From positions 496,001 to 560,000 of the forward strand of contig OY762464.1 in assembly GCA_963665765.1 (NCBI GenBank): a DNA stretch of 64,000 bases, in the 5' to 3' direction. Shown here in pieces: positions 26,550-34,513 of the stretch. Made by a program: the position numbers and the translations under genes. Numbering within the stretch: the stretch's first letter is position 1; the number at the start of each line of letters is the position of its first letter. Origin of the DNA: Bin76 sp963665765. Its GTDB lineage: Bacteria > Actinomycetota > Acidimicrobiia > Spongiisociales > ZC4RG35. A model generated the notes under the pieces. The model was not told where the DNA came from. It made no database searches and saw only the letters and a list, made by a program, of their open reading frames with translations.

Positions 26550-26625
26550 GATAGACCCCGCAGGATTCCCGAATTCACCAAGCCGCTAAGCCTCTGTAGG
26601 TTACAGTCCTGGTATCATTCTGAGT

Positions 26626-27420
26626 ATGGCAACCGGCGAGGTCTTCCCAAATGCTCCGTTGGCACTGGTAGCAGCCGAAGTACGCTATCCACCTGTTTCT
26701 GATGGCCCTCTTACCATGCCGACCTATCGCCGCATCAGAGATCAACTCGGCAGTGGCTGGGTAATCCACAATGCGGCCACGCAGACATTTGAGGCGGGAG
26801 TGGATGCGGCTGGACCCCGGGCTTCCCTACGGGCAGAAACATTCAGCCGAATCACGTCCAGGGAAAGAACGCAGATAATCACGGCCAAGCCCGAGGGTTT
26901 CACCGTCGAGGTAGTGGACTACTTGCGCTTTCCCGATTTCCGGAATCTGCTCGTGCTCGCGGCGCAAGCTGTTGACAACGTATTACAGCCTGATGGAATT
27001 ATTCGTATCGGACTTCGTTATATCAATGAGATTTCTGTAGCCCAGCAAACGCCCGAGTGGGACGGCTGGCTTGATCGGTCACTCATGGCGCCGGAATTGC
27101 CTCGCCAACTCACACTGACAGACTGGACAGGAACGGCCCGTTACCAAGTGACCGATGATCAGTTCTTGGTGTTGCAATACCGACCTTCGGCGGGTCCGGT
27201 CATCTCTCCGGAGGGCCCTTTGAGGCGTCCCTGGGTACCAGAGGGTCCGATTTTCATGTTGGATTTTGACAGTTTCTGGCAACCTGACAACATCCCCGAG
27301 TTCACCAGTGACAGAATTGGCGAGGTCTCCGACAGCCTGCACAGCCCCCTGCGCGGTTTGTTTGACAGCCTATGCCAACCGAGCCTGTTGAAAGTATTCA
27401 GAGAGGACCGAGCTCAATGA
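26626..27420 (+). CDS. TIGR04255 family protein (module gene 1)
   Basis: 264-aa protein with the features of the TIGR04255 family: N-terminal FPNAPLALVAAEVRYPP, the central IRIGLRYINEISV, and PIFMLDFDSFW near the C-terminus. The family has no established biochemical role and is often found in variable regions. It is the first of three genes joined by 4-base overlaps (ATGA at 27417, GTGA at 28064). The ATG follows a TGGTATCAT segment by only about a dozen bases, which could be an extended -10 element with a very short leader. Base composition is visibly more A/T-rich than in the flanking transporter genes. Confidence 0.75.
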   Translation: MATGEVFPNAPLALVAAEVRYPPVSDGPLTMPTYRRIRDQLGSGWVIHNAATQTFEAGVDAAGPRASLRAETFSRITSRERTQIITAKPEGFTVEVVDYLRFPDFRNLLVLAAQAVDNVLQPDGIIRIGLRYINEISVAQQTPEWDGWLDRSLMAPELPRQLTLTDWTGTARYQVTDDQFLVLQYRPSAGPVISPEGPLRRPWVPEGPIFMLDFDSFWQPDNIPEFTSDRIGEVSDSLHSPLRGLFDSLCQPSLLKVFREDRAQ

Positions 27421-28067
27421 CTGCACCGATGCCTCGCTACCAGCCGACCGCCACAACAGCCCTCACCCCGCCTCGCATCCTTGAGAGAACACAACTGTCT
27501 GATGTCGACATCCTGGCCAGCGAAGCCGGAGCGCTGAGGTCCGGCCTCGGCCTTCTCTCCGAAGACGTGGCTCAAGTGCATGGCGATTCACTGCAACTCC
27601 AATTGGAGTCTCGCGCTAACGCGGCCGCCAAGAGGTCACCCTTGGATTTGCTCAACGAACTTGCTGATAAGGGATTCTCTTGGACCTCCGTCGCGCGTGT
27701 AGTGGGTGTATCGATCCCCGCGGTTCGGAAGTGGCGTAATGGAAGTCCCCTGTCGGGAGAGAACCGCCGAAACCTAGCCCAGTTGGTTGCCTTTGTGAAT
27801 GTGCTCAAAGAGGACTGCCTGATTCAAGACGGCGCTTCGTGGTTGGACATGCCGTTGGCGGAATCCAGCTTTACCGGAATTGATGTTCTCGCTGCCGGGC
27901 AGGCTCAGGAATTGATGCAGTTTGCAGCAGAGCATATTAGAAGCCGGGATCTGCTGGACAGCGCCATACCTGCTTGGCGAGATACGTTGGATGATCGCTT
28001 TGAGGTGTATGAAGCGCCCGACGGCGAACTAGCTATTCGGGTTCGAACCAAGGACAAGGTTGGGTGA
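27417..28067 (+). CDS. Xre/MbcA-ParS antitoxin-like helix-turn-helix protein (module gene 2)
   Basis: 216-aa protein starting at ATG 27417, overlapping gene 1. A helix-turn-helix is visible at about residues 78-105 (FSWTSVARVVGVSIPAVRKWRNG). The following segment (WLDMPLAESSFTGIDVLAAGQAQELMQFAAEH) resembles the C-terminal dimerisation/toxin-binding part of Xre antitoxins of RES-type systems (pattern Wl.tp...l.G..pldll). The N-terminal 60 residues are unrelated to that family. It probably binds DNA, possibly autoregulating the operon, and may neutralise the gene 3 product. No RES toxin is present. Confidence 0.65.
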   Translation: MTAPMPRYQPTATTALTPPRILERTQLSDVDILASEAGALRSGLGLLSEDVAQVHGDSLQLQLESRANAAAKRSPLDLLNELADKGFSWTSVARVVGVSIPAVRKWRNGSPLSGENRRNLAQLVAFVNVLKEDCLIQDGASWLDMPLAESSFTGIDVLAAGQAQELMQFAAEHIRSRDLLDSAIPAWRDTLDDRFEVYEAPDGELAIRVRTKDKVG

Positions 28068-28744
28068 ACCTGGAGCCAGCCGCAGATCCAGATCGGCTCT
28101 ACTTGGCTACCGGATTCGAGGTCAACCCGTGTCGCCCTCTCTTCACTGGTGATGTTTTCACCTGGGTGGAGATACCGGGTGTCGGTATGTCGGCAGCCAT
28201 AGTTATCGGGCATCCCTGCTCGTTCCGGGGCAGGAAAGGCAGACTCGCGGAACGGACGCCCGTTGCCGCCGTAGCACGTCACGAGCGGGTCCCGGCAGAA
28301 CGTTGGTCGACAGGATTCTTCGACAGGATGCCCCTACCAGGCCTGCCGTTCGAGGAAGAGTTTCATGCTGCTCGGCTGGGCCAGCTCGGCCTGGCAGTTA
28401 CAGACGACCTCATCTCAGCAGAACGGGTTGCCTGCCTCTCCCACGCCGGAATCAATCAACTCCAACAGAGACTCGTATTCCATCAAACGAGGCTCGATGT
28501 TCCGACCGCCGAATTCCATATGGCCTTCGATCACACCTATGAGGAGGCTGACCTCCTGGAGGAGTGGAATACGGAACTCAAAGGCACCGCCGAAGACACT
28601 CCAGCGGGCTTTGAGTCGTGGATCCGCCAAGGTGACCCCAGCCGTCAATCTCTCCTCAGAACACCCCAGGAGCGGGCGCATGTTCGCCGGGCAATGCGAA
28701 AGGAGATCAGTCAAATACAGAAGAGGGGCTCCCTTGATGACTGA
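28064..28744 (+). CDS. Protein of unknown function (module gene 3)
   Basis: 226-aa protein with a GTG start overlapping gene 2 by four bases; I do not recognise the family. The N-terminal half is strand-rich (LFTGDVFTWVEIPGVGMSAAIVIGHPCSFRG) and could be a small beta barrel. The C-terminal half is helical and acidic, then basic at the very end (HVRRAMRKEISQIQKRG). HPCS and a CLSHAGINQLQQR segment stand out as possible active-site positions but match nothing known to me. Its last eight bases overlap the start of the intact phosphorylase, so that gene is now driven from this operon. Position makes it the candidate effector. Confidence 0.6.
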   Translation: MNLEPAADPDRLYLATGFEVNPCRPLFTGDVFTWVEIPGVGMSAAIVIGHPCSFRGRKGRLAERTPVAAVARHERVPAERWSTGFFDRMPLPGLPFEEEFHAARLGQLGLAVTDDLISAERVACLSHAGINQLQQRLVFHQTRLDVPTAEFHMAFDHTYEEADLLEEWNTELKGTAEDTPAGFESWIRQGDPSRQSLLRTPQERAHVRRAMRKEISQIQKRGSLDD

Positions 28745-29528
28745 TCACCCACCCGACCACAGGGCCGTGATGGACCTCGGCCGTGACGAGTGGCTCGCTG
28801 CTCTAGGGATGGACGAAGCCGACATCCCGCAAACGGTGATCATGGAGGGTTCATGGTGGCGAGCCCAACGCACCAAATGGCGCCTGAGTTACCTGCACGA
28901 CGTGCGAGAACTCGCCTTCCCCGACATGTTCTACGGCTTCTGGCAGGGAACGCCGGTCGTCTATTCCTGTGTCTACGGAGCACCCAGAGCCGTCGAGTTG
29001 GCGCACCTGTTCGGAGTCCTGGGAACCCCCCGAATGGTGATGATCGGCACCTGCGGCGCCCTCGATCCCAGCCTTGCCACCGGCGACGTGATCGTACCTT
29101 CGCAAGCGGTGGCTCAAGAAGGAGTTGCGCACCTGTACGAGACAGTCGAAGAAGACACCGGCATCGTCCCCTCTGATCTGGATCTGACCGCAAAGGCAAG
29201 AGCCGCCTTGGAGAGCCGTGGCATCAGAACTGCCGACTCCCTCCACCTGACCTGGAGTTCCATCTTCGCACAAAGCGGCGCCATGGTCGAAGAATGGCGA
29301 GAGCGAGGCTACGGATCAGTCGACATGGAAGCGGCCACACTCTTCGCCGTGGCGCACCACTTCGGCTTCGCGGCCACCGCTCTGCTGGTGGTGTGGGATC
29401 AACTCACCGCCGACCGAAGCTTCCTGGATCCCCTCACACCCGAGGAACAGACCCGACTCGACGCAGCCAACACCGTGGTATTCAAGGCGGCACTGGAGAT
29501 AACCCTGCTCCGACCTTGCGGATCCTGA
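28737..29528 (+). CDS. Nucleoside phosphorylase family protein, copy 1
   Basis: 263-aa PNP/UDP phosphorylase-fold protein that should cleave a nucleoside with phosphate. Visible are GTPRMVMIGTCGALDPSLATGDVIVPSQA (phosphate-binding region) and YGSVDMEAATLFAVAHHFG (ribose/base region with the MEAA signature). The start (ATG 28737) overlaps the end of module gene 3. It is about four-fifths identical to the copy at 35734, with most differences near the termini. Originally it should have followed the MFS gene directly, as at 34514-36516. Confidence 0.83.
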   Translation: MTDHPPDHRAVMDLGRDEWLAALGMDEADIPQTVIMEGSWWRAQRTKWRLSYLHDVRELAFPDMFYGFWQGTPVVYSCVYGAPRAVELAHLFGVLGTPRMVMIGTCGALDPSLATGDVIVPSQAVAQEGVAHLYETVEEDTGIVPSDLDLTAKARAALESRGIRTADSLHLTWSSIFAQSGAMVEEWRERGYGSVDMEAATLFAVAHHFGFAATALLVVWDQLTADRSFLDPLTPEEQTRLDAANTVVFKAALEITLLRPCGS

Positions 29529-29707
29529 CCGAGGAGGATTTGACTTCGTCTTCCACGACTGATTCGCGACGCCCGATGGCACCCAAGATGATGTGCACTT
29601 CAGCGCGTCCTCATATGACTTGGGATAATGCTTCCTCACCCGTAGCGACGCGTTGATGGGATCATCGGTTTCCAGTTGGTGACTTAGTTCCGTAGTTCCA
29701 CCTGATC

Positions 29708-30250
29708 TCAAAATTGTTCTGCTGCCTCTTCCAAGGCTCTGGCCTTGGCTTCCCCTTTGGGTGCGGCACCCCCCAAGACACAGAGGCTAGGTTCAATGTG
29801 ATCAATGAGTATTTCATAAGCACGTAAACGCGCTGCGGGGAGATTGGAGTGGTGTTCTTTGTGAAGCCCAACCAACCGGGCAGCTTCTGCCATGCCCTCG
29901 CTAATCGGCAGATCAGCCCTTTCGGCAGCTCCCCGCAAAATGACATAGGCCAGTCTGTCCACCTCGTTAACCACCGGCTTCCTTCCCGAAAGGCGGTCCT
30001 GTGCAACTTCAAGATCGTATTGGCTCTGTAAACCCATCCAGAAGGTGGGAGAATTCTCGAAGAACCCAGCCAGGAGCAAAGCGGTTTCTGCTGTAATGGA
30101 TCGCTTCCCCTGCACGATGGAGTGAATGCGCGTAGCGTCTACACCTATGGCCTTGGCCAGCCGGTACTGAGTAATCTCCATGGGGACGAGGAACTCCTCC
30201 TTGAGGACTTCTCCTGGGTGGATGGGGGGTGGTTTTGCTTCCGTGTTCAT
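29708..30250 (-). CDS. higA: HigA-family antitoxin with extended C-terminus
   Basis: 180-aa Xre-type antitoxin. The HTH lies in the first 80 residues (IHPGEVLKEEFLVPMEITQYRLAKAIGVDATRI, then IVQGKRSITAETALLLAGFF). HigA proteins are usually about 90-110 aa; the remaining 100 residues here (from DRLSGRKPVVNEVDRLAYVIL) form an extra helical domain. It lies 11 bases downstream of higB, the toxin-first order typical of HigBA. It should bind the palindrome at 30558-30588. Confidence 0.85.
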   Translation of the reverse strand: MNTEAKPPPIHPGEVLKEEFLVPMEITQYRLAKAIGVDATRIHSIVQGKRSITAETALLLAGFFENSPTFWMGLQSQYDLEVAQDRLSGRKPVVNEVDRLAYVILRGAAERADLPISEGMAEAARLVGLHKEHHSNLPAARLRAYEILIDHIEPSLCVLGGAAPKGEAKARALEEAAEQF

Positions 30251-30261
30251 CGGCTCTCGAT

Positions 30262-30555
30262 TCAGTGGTAGTCCACTATCTCGACTTGGTAGGCGTCACC
30301 GTCGCTCCAGAGGAAGCAGATCCGCCATTGGTCGTTGATTCGAATGCTGTGCTGACCTGCACGATCTCCCGACAATGTCTTCAGCCGGTTCCCCGGAGGG
30401 ACCCTCAGATCATTGAGGTCCTGGGCATTGTTCAAGATCATGAGTTTCCTCTGTGATCGATGCTGGATGTCTAACGGCAGCCTCTTGACCCGACGACGCT
30501 CGGCGACTGCCTGTGTGTCCTTGTCCCGGTAGCTCCGAATCACCGGCCCTCCCAT
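30262..30555 (-). CDS. higB: HigB-family ribosome-dependent mRNase toxin
   Basis: RelE-superfamily toxin of about 97 aa that cleaves translated mRNA. Diagnostic segments are VIRSYRDKDTQAVAE at the start, LRVPPGNRLKTLSGDRAGQHSIRINDQWRICFLW, and DAYQVEIVDYH at the end. ATG 30555 is given; a GTG 12 bases downstream (VIRSYRDK) matches the usual family N-terminus and has GGGAGGG before it. It is encoded upstream of the HigA antitoxin. Confidence 0.88.
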   Translation of the reverse strand: MGGPVIRSYRDKDTQAVAERRRVKRLPLDIQHRSQRKLMILNNAQDLNDLRVPPGNRLKTLSGDRAGQHSIRINDQWRICFLWSDGDAYQVEIVDYH

Positions 30556-30557
30556 AG

Positions 30558-30588
30558 TAGTGTATAGCGATAATAGCATTATGCACTA
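30558..30588 (-). promoter_or_regulatory. Candidate higBA operator/promoter palindrome
   Basis: An imperfect inverted repeat, TAGTGTATA (30558-30566) and TATGCACTA (30580-30588), with 8 of 9 positions paired. It is immediately upstream of higB in A/T-rich sequence that could also hold the -10. HigA autorepression through such palindromes is standard for the family. Confidence 0.55.
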
Positions 30589-30639
30589 TTAACGAGAGGG
30601 TAATCGGGCGGTTGCCTGGCCGCCGCTAGAGTCTTTCGG

Positions 30640-32325
30640 ATGATGACCGGTGCCCGGGCGCTTGCCGAAATGCTGGACGGGTACGGGGTGACCCACGTGT
30701 TTATGGTCCCTGCGATCCTGCGGCGCACCATGGTGGAACTGGAGCAGTTCGGGGTGCGGCGTATCCAGACGCATGGCGAGAAGTCGGCTGCCTACATGGC
30801 CGACGGATACGCCCGGATGACAGGCAGGCCCGGGGTTTGCATGGCCCAGGCGGTGGGCGCACTCAACCTGGCGGCCGGGTTGCGTGACGCACACCTGGCC
30901 AACTCCCCGGTGGTCGCCTTCACGGGAGGCCTCCATCCCACGATGGCCGGACGGGGCGTCTATCAGGAGGTCGACGATTTTCCCGCCTTCTTCAACGTCA
31001 CCAAGTTCAACACATCCGTAGACCGTCCAGAACAGATACCCGACTCGATCCGCCAGGCCTTCCGTTCCGCCGTATCGGGCTGTCCGGGGCCGGCTCATGT
31101 CCGGTTCGCGGGCAACGAGGGCCAGGTCGACATCGAGGAGGGCGATCTGGACCCCTGGGTCGACAAGAACTTTGCCTCTGTACCTGCGGTGCGGCCCCTC
31201 CCCCACCCCGACCATGTGGCAGCCGCCCTGAACCTGTTGGACCGCGTCCGGCGGCCCGTGATAGTTGCGGGAGGAGGGGTCCGGACCTCCCGCGCCTGCG
31301 GCCAACTGGTGGCTCTGGCGGAACGTCTCTCTATTCCGGTGGTGACCTCCCTCAACGGCAAAGACACCATCCCCGGCGGCCATCCGCTCTCTGTGGGCGT
31401 GGTCGGCAGATACTCTCGCAGCGCCGCCAACCGGGTGGTGAACCGGGCCGATCTGGTGTGCTTCGTCGGTTCGAGCACCGGCAGCATGACCACCCACTCC
31501 TGGCAGGTTCCCCCGCCGGGAACACCCGCCATCCAGATCGACATCAACCCCGATGTGCTGGGCCGCAACTACCCCCTGCAGGCATCCATCAACGCCGATG
31601 CCCGCATGACCCTCACCGCTCTCCTGGAACAGGCCGGGCCGCGGGATCCGGGACGGGAAGGATGGCTGGCGGAGGTACGGCGGGAGGTCACCGACTGGCG
31701 AGAACTGCACCGGCGCCATCTCGAGTCCGACACGACGCCCATCCGCCCCGAACGAATCTGCTCGGAGTTGACCACCCTCGCGCCCGACAATGCCTGCGTG
31801 GTGGTCGACACCGGCCACGCCGGCATGTGGATGGGCGGCATGTTCGACACCCGCACCTCCCACCAGAGCTACCTGCGCAGCGCCGGCCACTTGGGCTGGG
31901 CCTTCCCTGCCTCGCTCGGCGCCAAGTGCGCCGTCCCCGACCGGCCCGTGATCTGTTTCACCGGCGACGGGGGATTCTGGTACCACATAGCCGAGGTCGA
32001 GACCGCGGTTCGATGGGGCATCAACACCGTCACCGTGGTCAACAACAACTCTTCGGGCAACCAGTCGACCATCGGTTTCGATCGAGCCTACGACGGAAAG
32101 CAAACCCCGGAAGGACGGCGCCTGTGGACCTTCACCGACGTGGACTTCGCCCGACTCGCCGAAGAAATGGGCGCCATGGGCATCCGGGTGGAAAAGCCCG
32201 ACCACCTCCGCCCCGCCCTGCAACGGGCATTGGAGGCGGAGTGTCCGGTCATAGTCGACGTAGTAACCGACATCGAAGCACTCGCTCCCTTGCCGTGGTC
32301 TGACACGCGCCAGCCGAAGGGTTGA
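30640..32325 (+). CDS. Thiamine-diphosphate-dependent enzyme, acetolactate synthase-like
   Basis: 561-aa ThDP enzyme with the three-domain IlvB/POX layout. In the Pyr domain Glu47 in IQTHGEKSAAYMADGYAR is the cofactor-activating Glu. The central domain runs from about 190 to 330. The PP domain has the Mg/ThDP motif VICFTGDGGFWYHIAEVETAVRWG ending in VVNNNSSGNQS. No small regulatory subunit lies next to it, and the active-site residues differ enough from IlvB that true acetolactate synthase is doubtful. A decarboxylase, carboligase or oxidase of this superfamily is equally possible. Confidence 0.8.
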   Translation: MMTGARALAEMLDGYGVTHVFMVPAILRRTMVELEQFGVRRIQTHGEKSAAYMADGYARMTGRPGVCMAQAVGALNLAAGLRDAHLANSPVVAFTGGLHPTMAGRGVYQEVDDFPAFFNVTKFNTSVDRPEQIPDSIRQAFRSAVSGCPGPAHVRFAGNEGQVDIEEGDLDPWVDKNFASVPAVRPLPHPDHVAAALNLLDRVRRPVIVAGGGVRTSRACGQLVALAERLSIPVVTSLNGKDTIPGGHPLSVGVVGRYSRSAANRVVNRADLVCFVGSSTGSMTTHSWQVPPPGTPAIQIDINPDVLGRNYPLQASINADARMTLTALLEQAGPRDPGREGWLAEVRREVTDWRELHRRHLESDTTPIRPERICSELTTLAPDNACVVVDTGHAGMWMGGMFDTRTSHQSYLRSAGHLGWAFPASLGAKCAVPDRPVICFTGDGGFWYHIAEVETAVRWGINTVTVVNNNSSGNQSTIGFDRAYDGKQTPEGRRLWTFTDVDFARLAEEMGAMGIRVEKPDHLRPALQRALEAECPVIVDVVTDIEALAPLPWSDTRQPKG

Positions 32326-32358
32326 TCCGGGAAAAAGCGAGTCGGAACCCACATAAAA

Positions 32359-32391
32359 GACAGTGACCGGTTGAGATCACCGGCCACTGTC
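32359..32391. terminator. Hairpin terminator-like repeat
   Basis: GACAGTGACCGGT pairs with ACCGGCCACTGTC with one mismatch, around a short loop. It is related in sequence and position to the bidirectional hairpin at 6502-6543, being followed on the right by the tail of a YnjB-like gene. It can terminate the ThDP gene. Confidence 0.65.
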
Positions 32392-32414
32392 AACGTGTCT
32401 GGTTGGTTAGTGGT

Positions 32415-32473
32415 TTATTGCTCGGCTACGTTGGCACGCCAGCCTTCCTCCATGATGGGAACTCAGTCGCCCC
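32415..32473 (-). pseudogene. 3' remnant of a YnjB-like binding-protein gene
   Basis: These 59 bases match the last codons of the binding-protein gene at 6561-7937 (ending EGWRANVAEQ and TAA) with a few substitutions. At about 32473 the match stops within GCCCCG and continues as the tail of a permease gene on the opposite strand. This is a deletion junction with C-run microhomology. Confidence 0.85.
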
Positions 32474-32570
32474 GTCCCCAGGCCATGGACAGGCCCGATG
32501 GTGATCGCCTTCATCTCGACGCTCTGATCATGGCCTATATGAAGCTCTCCCGGGTCTATATCAGGGAGTG
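32474..32570 (+). pseudogene. 3' remnant of ABC permease 1
   Basis: Matches the last 95 or so bases of the permease gene at 22431-23306 (encoding the helix ending MAYMKLSRVYIR). A one-base deletion (CTGCTGATC to CTCTGATC) creates an early TGA, and the ancestral stop codon is lost. The whole 5' part of the gene is missing. Confidence 0.85.
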
Positions 32571-32584
32571 CCAGTGGAACACTC

Positions 32585-33431
32585 ATGACCACCGCGCCCG
32601 CACCCATGCCCACTTCAACCCCCGCACGATCGGTCGGGTCACCCTCCGCTGGGTGGGCATTCGGGCTTCTGGCATTCCTGGTGGCGCCGATGGTGCCGCT
32701 TTTCATCTGGTCGATCAGCTTCCGATGGTTCTACCCCCGACATCCTCCCCAGCGAATACTCGGCCCGCGCCTGGGAACAGGTCATCTCACCCACCAACAA
32801 CGCGATCGGCGCCGCCTGGCAGACCACCCCGATCACCCTCCCGGTAACCGTCCTCTCGGTCCTCTTCGGCGTGCCCGCCGGCCGCGCGCTGGGGCTCTAC
32901 AACTTCGCCGGAAAGCGGATAGTCGAGATCATGATCCTGGCGCCGATCATCGTCCCCGGCCTGGCGGTGGTGCTCGGCATCGACACCATGTTCATCCGCT
33001 ACGGACTGTCGGGAAACATCATCGGAGTCTCCCTGGTGCACCTGGTCCCCACCCTCCCCTACATGACTCTCGTGATGTCGGGCGTCTACGCCAACTACGA
33101 CGTCGACTACGAACTCCAGGCGCGCTCTCTCGGCGCGGGACGCTGGGCCACCCAACGATACGTCACCCTCCCGGCCGTCTTCCCCGGAGTGGTGGTGGGC
33201 GCCCTCTTCACCTTCCTGATCTCCTGGAGCCAGTACGTCCTCACCCTCCTGATCGGCAACGGACAAGTGGAGACCCTGCCCATCCTGTTGTTCAACTTCG
33301 CCCGCTCCGAACCCGCCATCGCCGGCGCCCTGAGCGTGGTCTTCGTCCTGCCGGGCATACTGGTGCTGCTGCTCAGCTCCAAGTACCTGTCCGGCGACAG
33401 CGCCGCAGTAGGAGGTATCGGCAACATATGA
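32585..33431 (+). pseudogene. Frameshifted ABC permease 2 (paralogue of 23323-24171)
   Basis: Begins MTTAPAPMP like the intact copy but carries at least three indels: about -1 and -2 within the first 25 codons, which together restore frame, and +1 in a C-run near 32730 (TACCCCCGAC versus TATCCCGAC), which is not compensated. From there the correct frame is open to 33431 and could at most yield a 186-aa truncated protein from ATG 32871, lacking the first helix. The alternative frame runs on into the ATPase by chance. The EAA loop is intact in the shifted frame. Confidence 0.85.
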
Positions 33432-34507
33432 CCCAAGTGACCCTGAGCGGATTGACCAAGATCTTCGACCAAAAGTCGCCCCCCGCCGTCGACCGGTTGG
33501 ACCTGGAGATCGAATCCGGAAAGCTCACCGCCCTCCTGGGACCCTCGGGATGCGGCAAGACCACCACCATGAAGATGATCGCAGGCCTCCTCCGGCCCAC
33601 GGCGGGAGACATCTCATTCGACGGCGCCTCGATCCTCAGCATCAAGCCCGAGGAACGCGGCGCGGTGATGGTGTTCCAGAACTACCTGCTGTTCCCCTAC
33701 ATGAGCATCGCCGACAACATCGGCTTCGGCCTGAAGATGCGAAAAGTGAACAAAGGAGAGATCAGATCGCGGGTGCAAGACATGCTCGACCTGGTCCAGC
33801 TCCCCGGCTTCGAGGACCGAAAGCCCAACCAACTCTCGGGAGGACAGCAGCAACGCATCGCCCTGGCGCGCGCACTGATCGTCGAGCCCAATGTGCTGCT
33901 CTTAGACGAATCTCTCTCTAATCTCGACGCTCACCTCCGCGACGAGATGCGGGTGTTGATCAGAAGGATCCAGACCGAGATGGGGATCACCACCGTCTTC
34001 GTCACCCACGACCAGGAAGAGGCCGTGGTGCTGGCCGACAAGGTGGCGCTCCTCTTCGACGGACGCCTCCAGCAGTTCGACATGCCCGACGCCTTCTACG
34101 AGACACCCAAGACCCAGGAGATCGCCACCTTCTTCGGCGGGACCAACTTCATCCCCGGCGAATACCAAAACGGCGTGATGACCACCGGCATCGGCGATTT
34201 CACCGCACCGCACTCGCTGGTCGGCGACGGCGCCGCGGTGCTCAGCATCCGCCCCGAGGCGGTCGACCTGGGCGTGAGCGGTGAAAACAGCGTCTCGGGA
34301 ACCGTCCTCTCCCATGTCTACGCCGGACGTTACGCCCGTTTCCAGATCAGGATCGGCGACGTCGAGATCGAAGCGGTCACCGAACCAGGCCAGGTCAAGT
34401 TGTTCGCCGACGGAGACAATATCCCGGTGAAGTTCGACCCCGACAAGATCTGGGTCCTGGGACCGCACGCCATGGGACAACCCGCCGCCGCCGATCCAAC
34501 CGGGTAG
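33428..34507 (+). CDS. ABC transporter ATP-binding protein, paralogue of 24168-25247
   Basis: 359-aa ATPase with GGAGG and an ATGA overlap like its paralogue. Walker A (GPSGCGKTTT), signature (LSGGQQQR) and H-loop (VTHDQEEA) are intact, but the segment after Walker B reads LLLDESLSNLD: the near-universal Pro of DEP is Ser. The codons around it (GAATCTCTCTCTAAT) are also unlike the surrounding GC-rich usage. Its own permeases are remnants, so it is either an orphan or serves the other copy's permeases. Confidence 0.85.
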   Translation: MTQVTLSGLTKIFDQKSPPAVDRLDLEIESGKLTALLGPSGCGKTTTMKMIAGLLRPTAGDISFDGASILSIKPEERGAVMVFQNYLLFPYMSIADNIGFGLKMRKVNKGEIRSRVQDMLDLVQLPGFEDRKPNQLSGGQQQRIALARALIVEPNVLLLDESLSNLDAHLRDEMRVLIRRIQTEMGITTVFVTHDQEEAVVLADKVALLFDGRLQQFDMPDAFYETPKTQEIATFFGGTNFIPGEYQNGVMTTGIGDFTAPHSLVGDGAAVLSIRPEAVDLGVSGENSVSGTVLSHVYAGRYARFQIRIGDVEIEAVTEPGQVKLFADGDNIPVKFDPDKIWVLGPHAMGQPAAADPTG

Positions 34508-34513
34508 GCACGC

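Noticed and set aside
30640..32325. Naming the ThDP enzyme ilvB
   Set aside because: No IlvN regulatory subunit or branched-chain genes are nearby, and superfamily members have many activities.
30589..32352. A 587-codon open frame antisense to the ThDP enzyme
   Set aside because: The composition is typical of a shadow frame and the plus-strand gene has clear ThDP motifs.
32585..34507. A continuous 640-codon frame that looks like a permease-ATPase fusion
   Set aside because: Only the first 50 or so codons and the ATPase part are meaningful; the middle is out of frame with the paralogous permease, so it is a frameshifted pseudogene followed by a separate ATPase gene.
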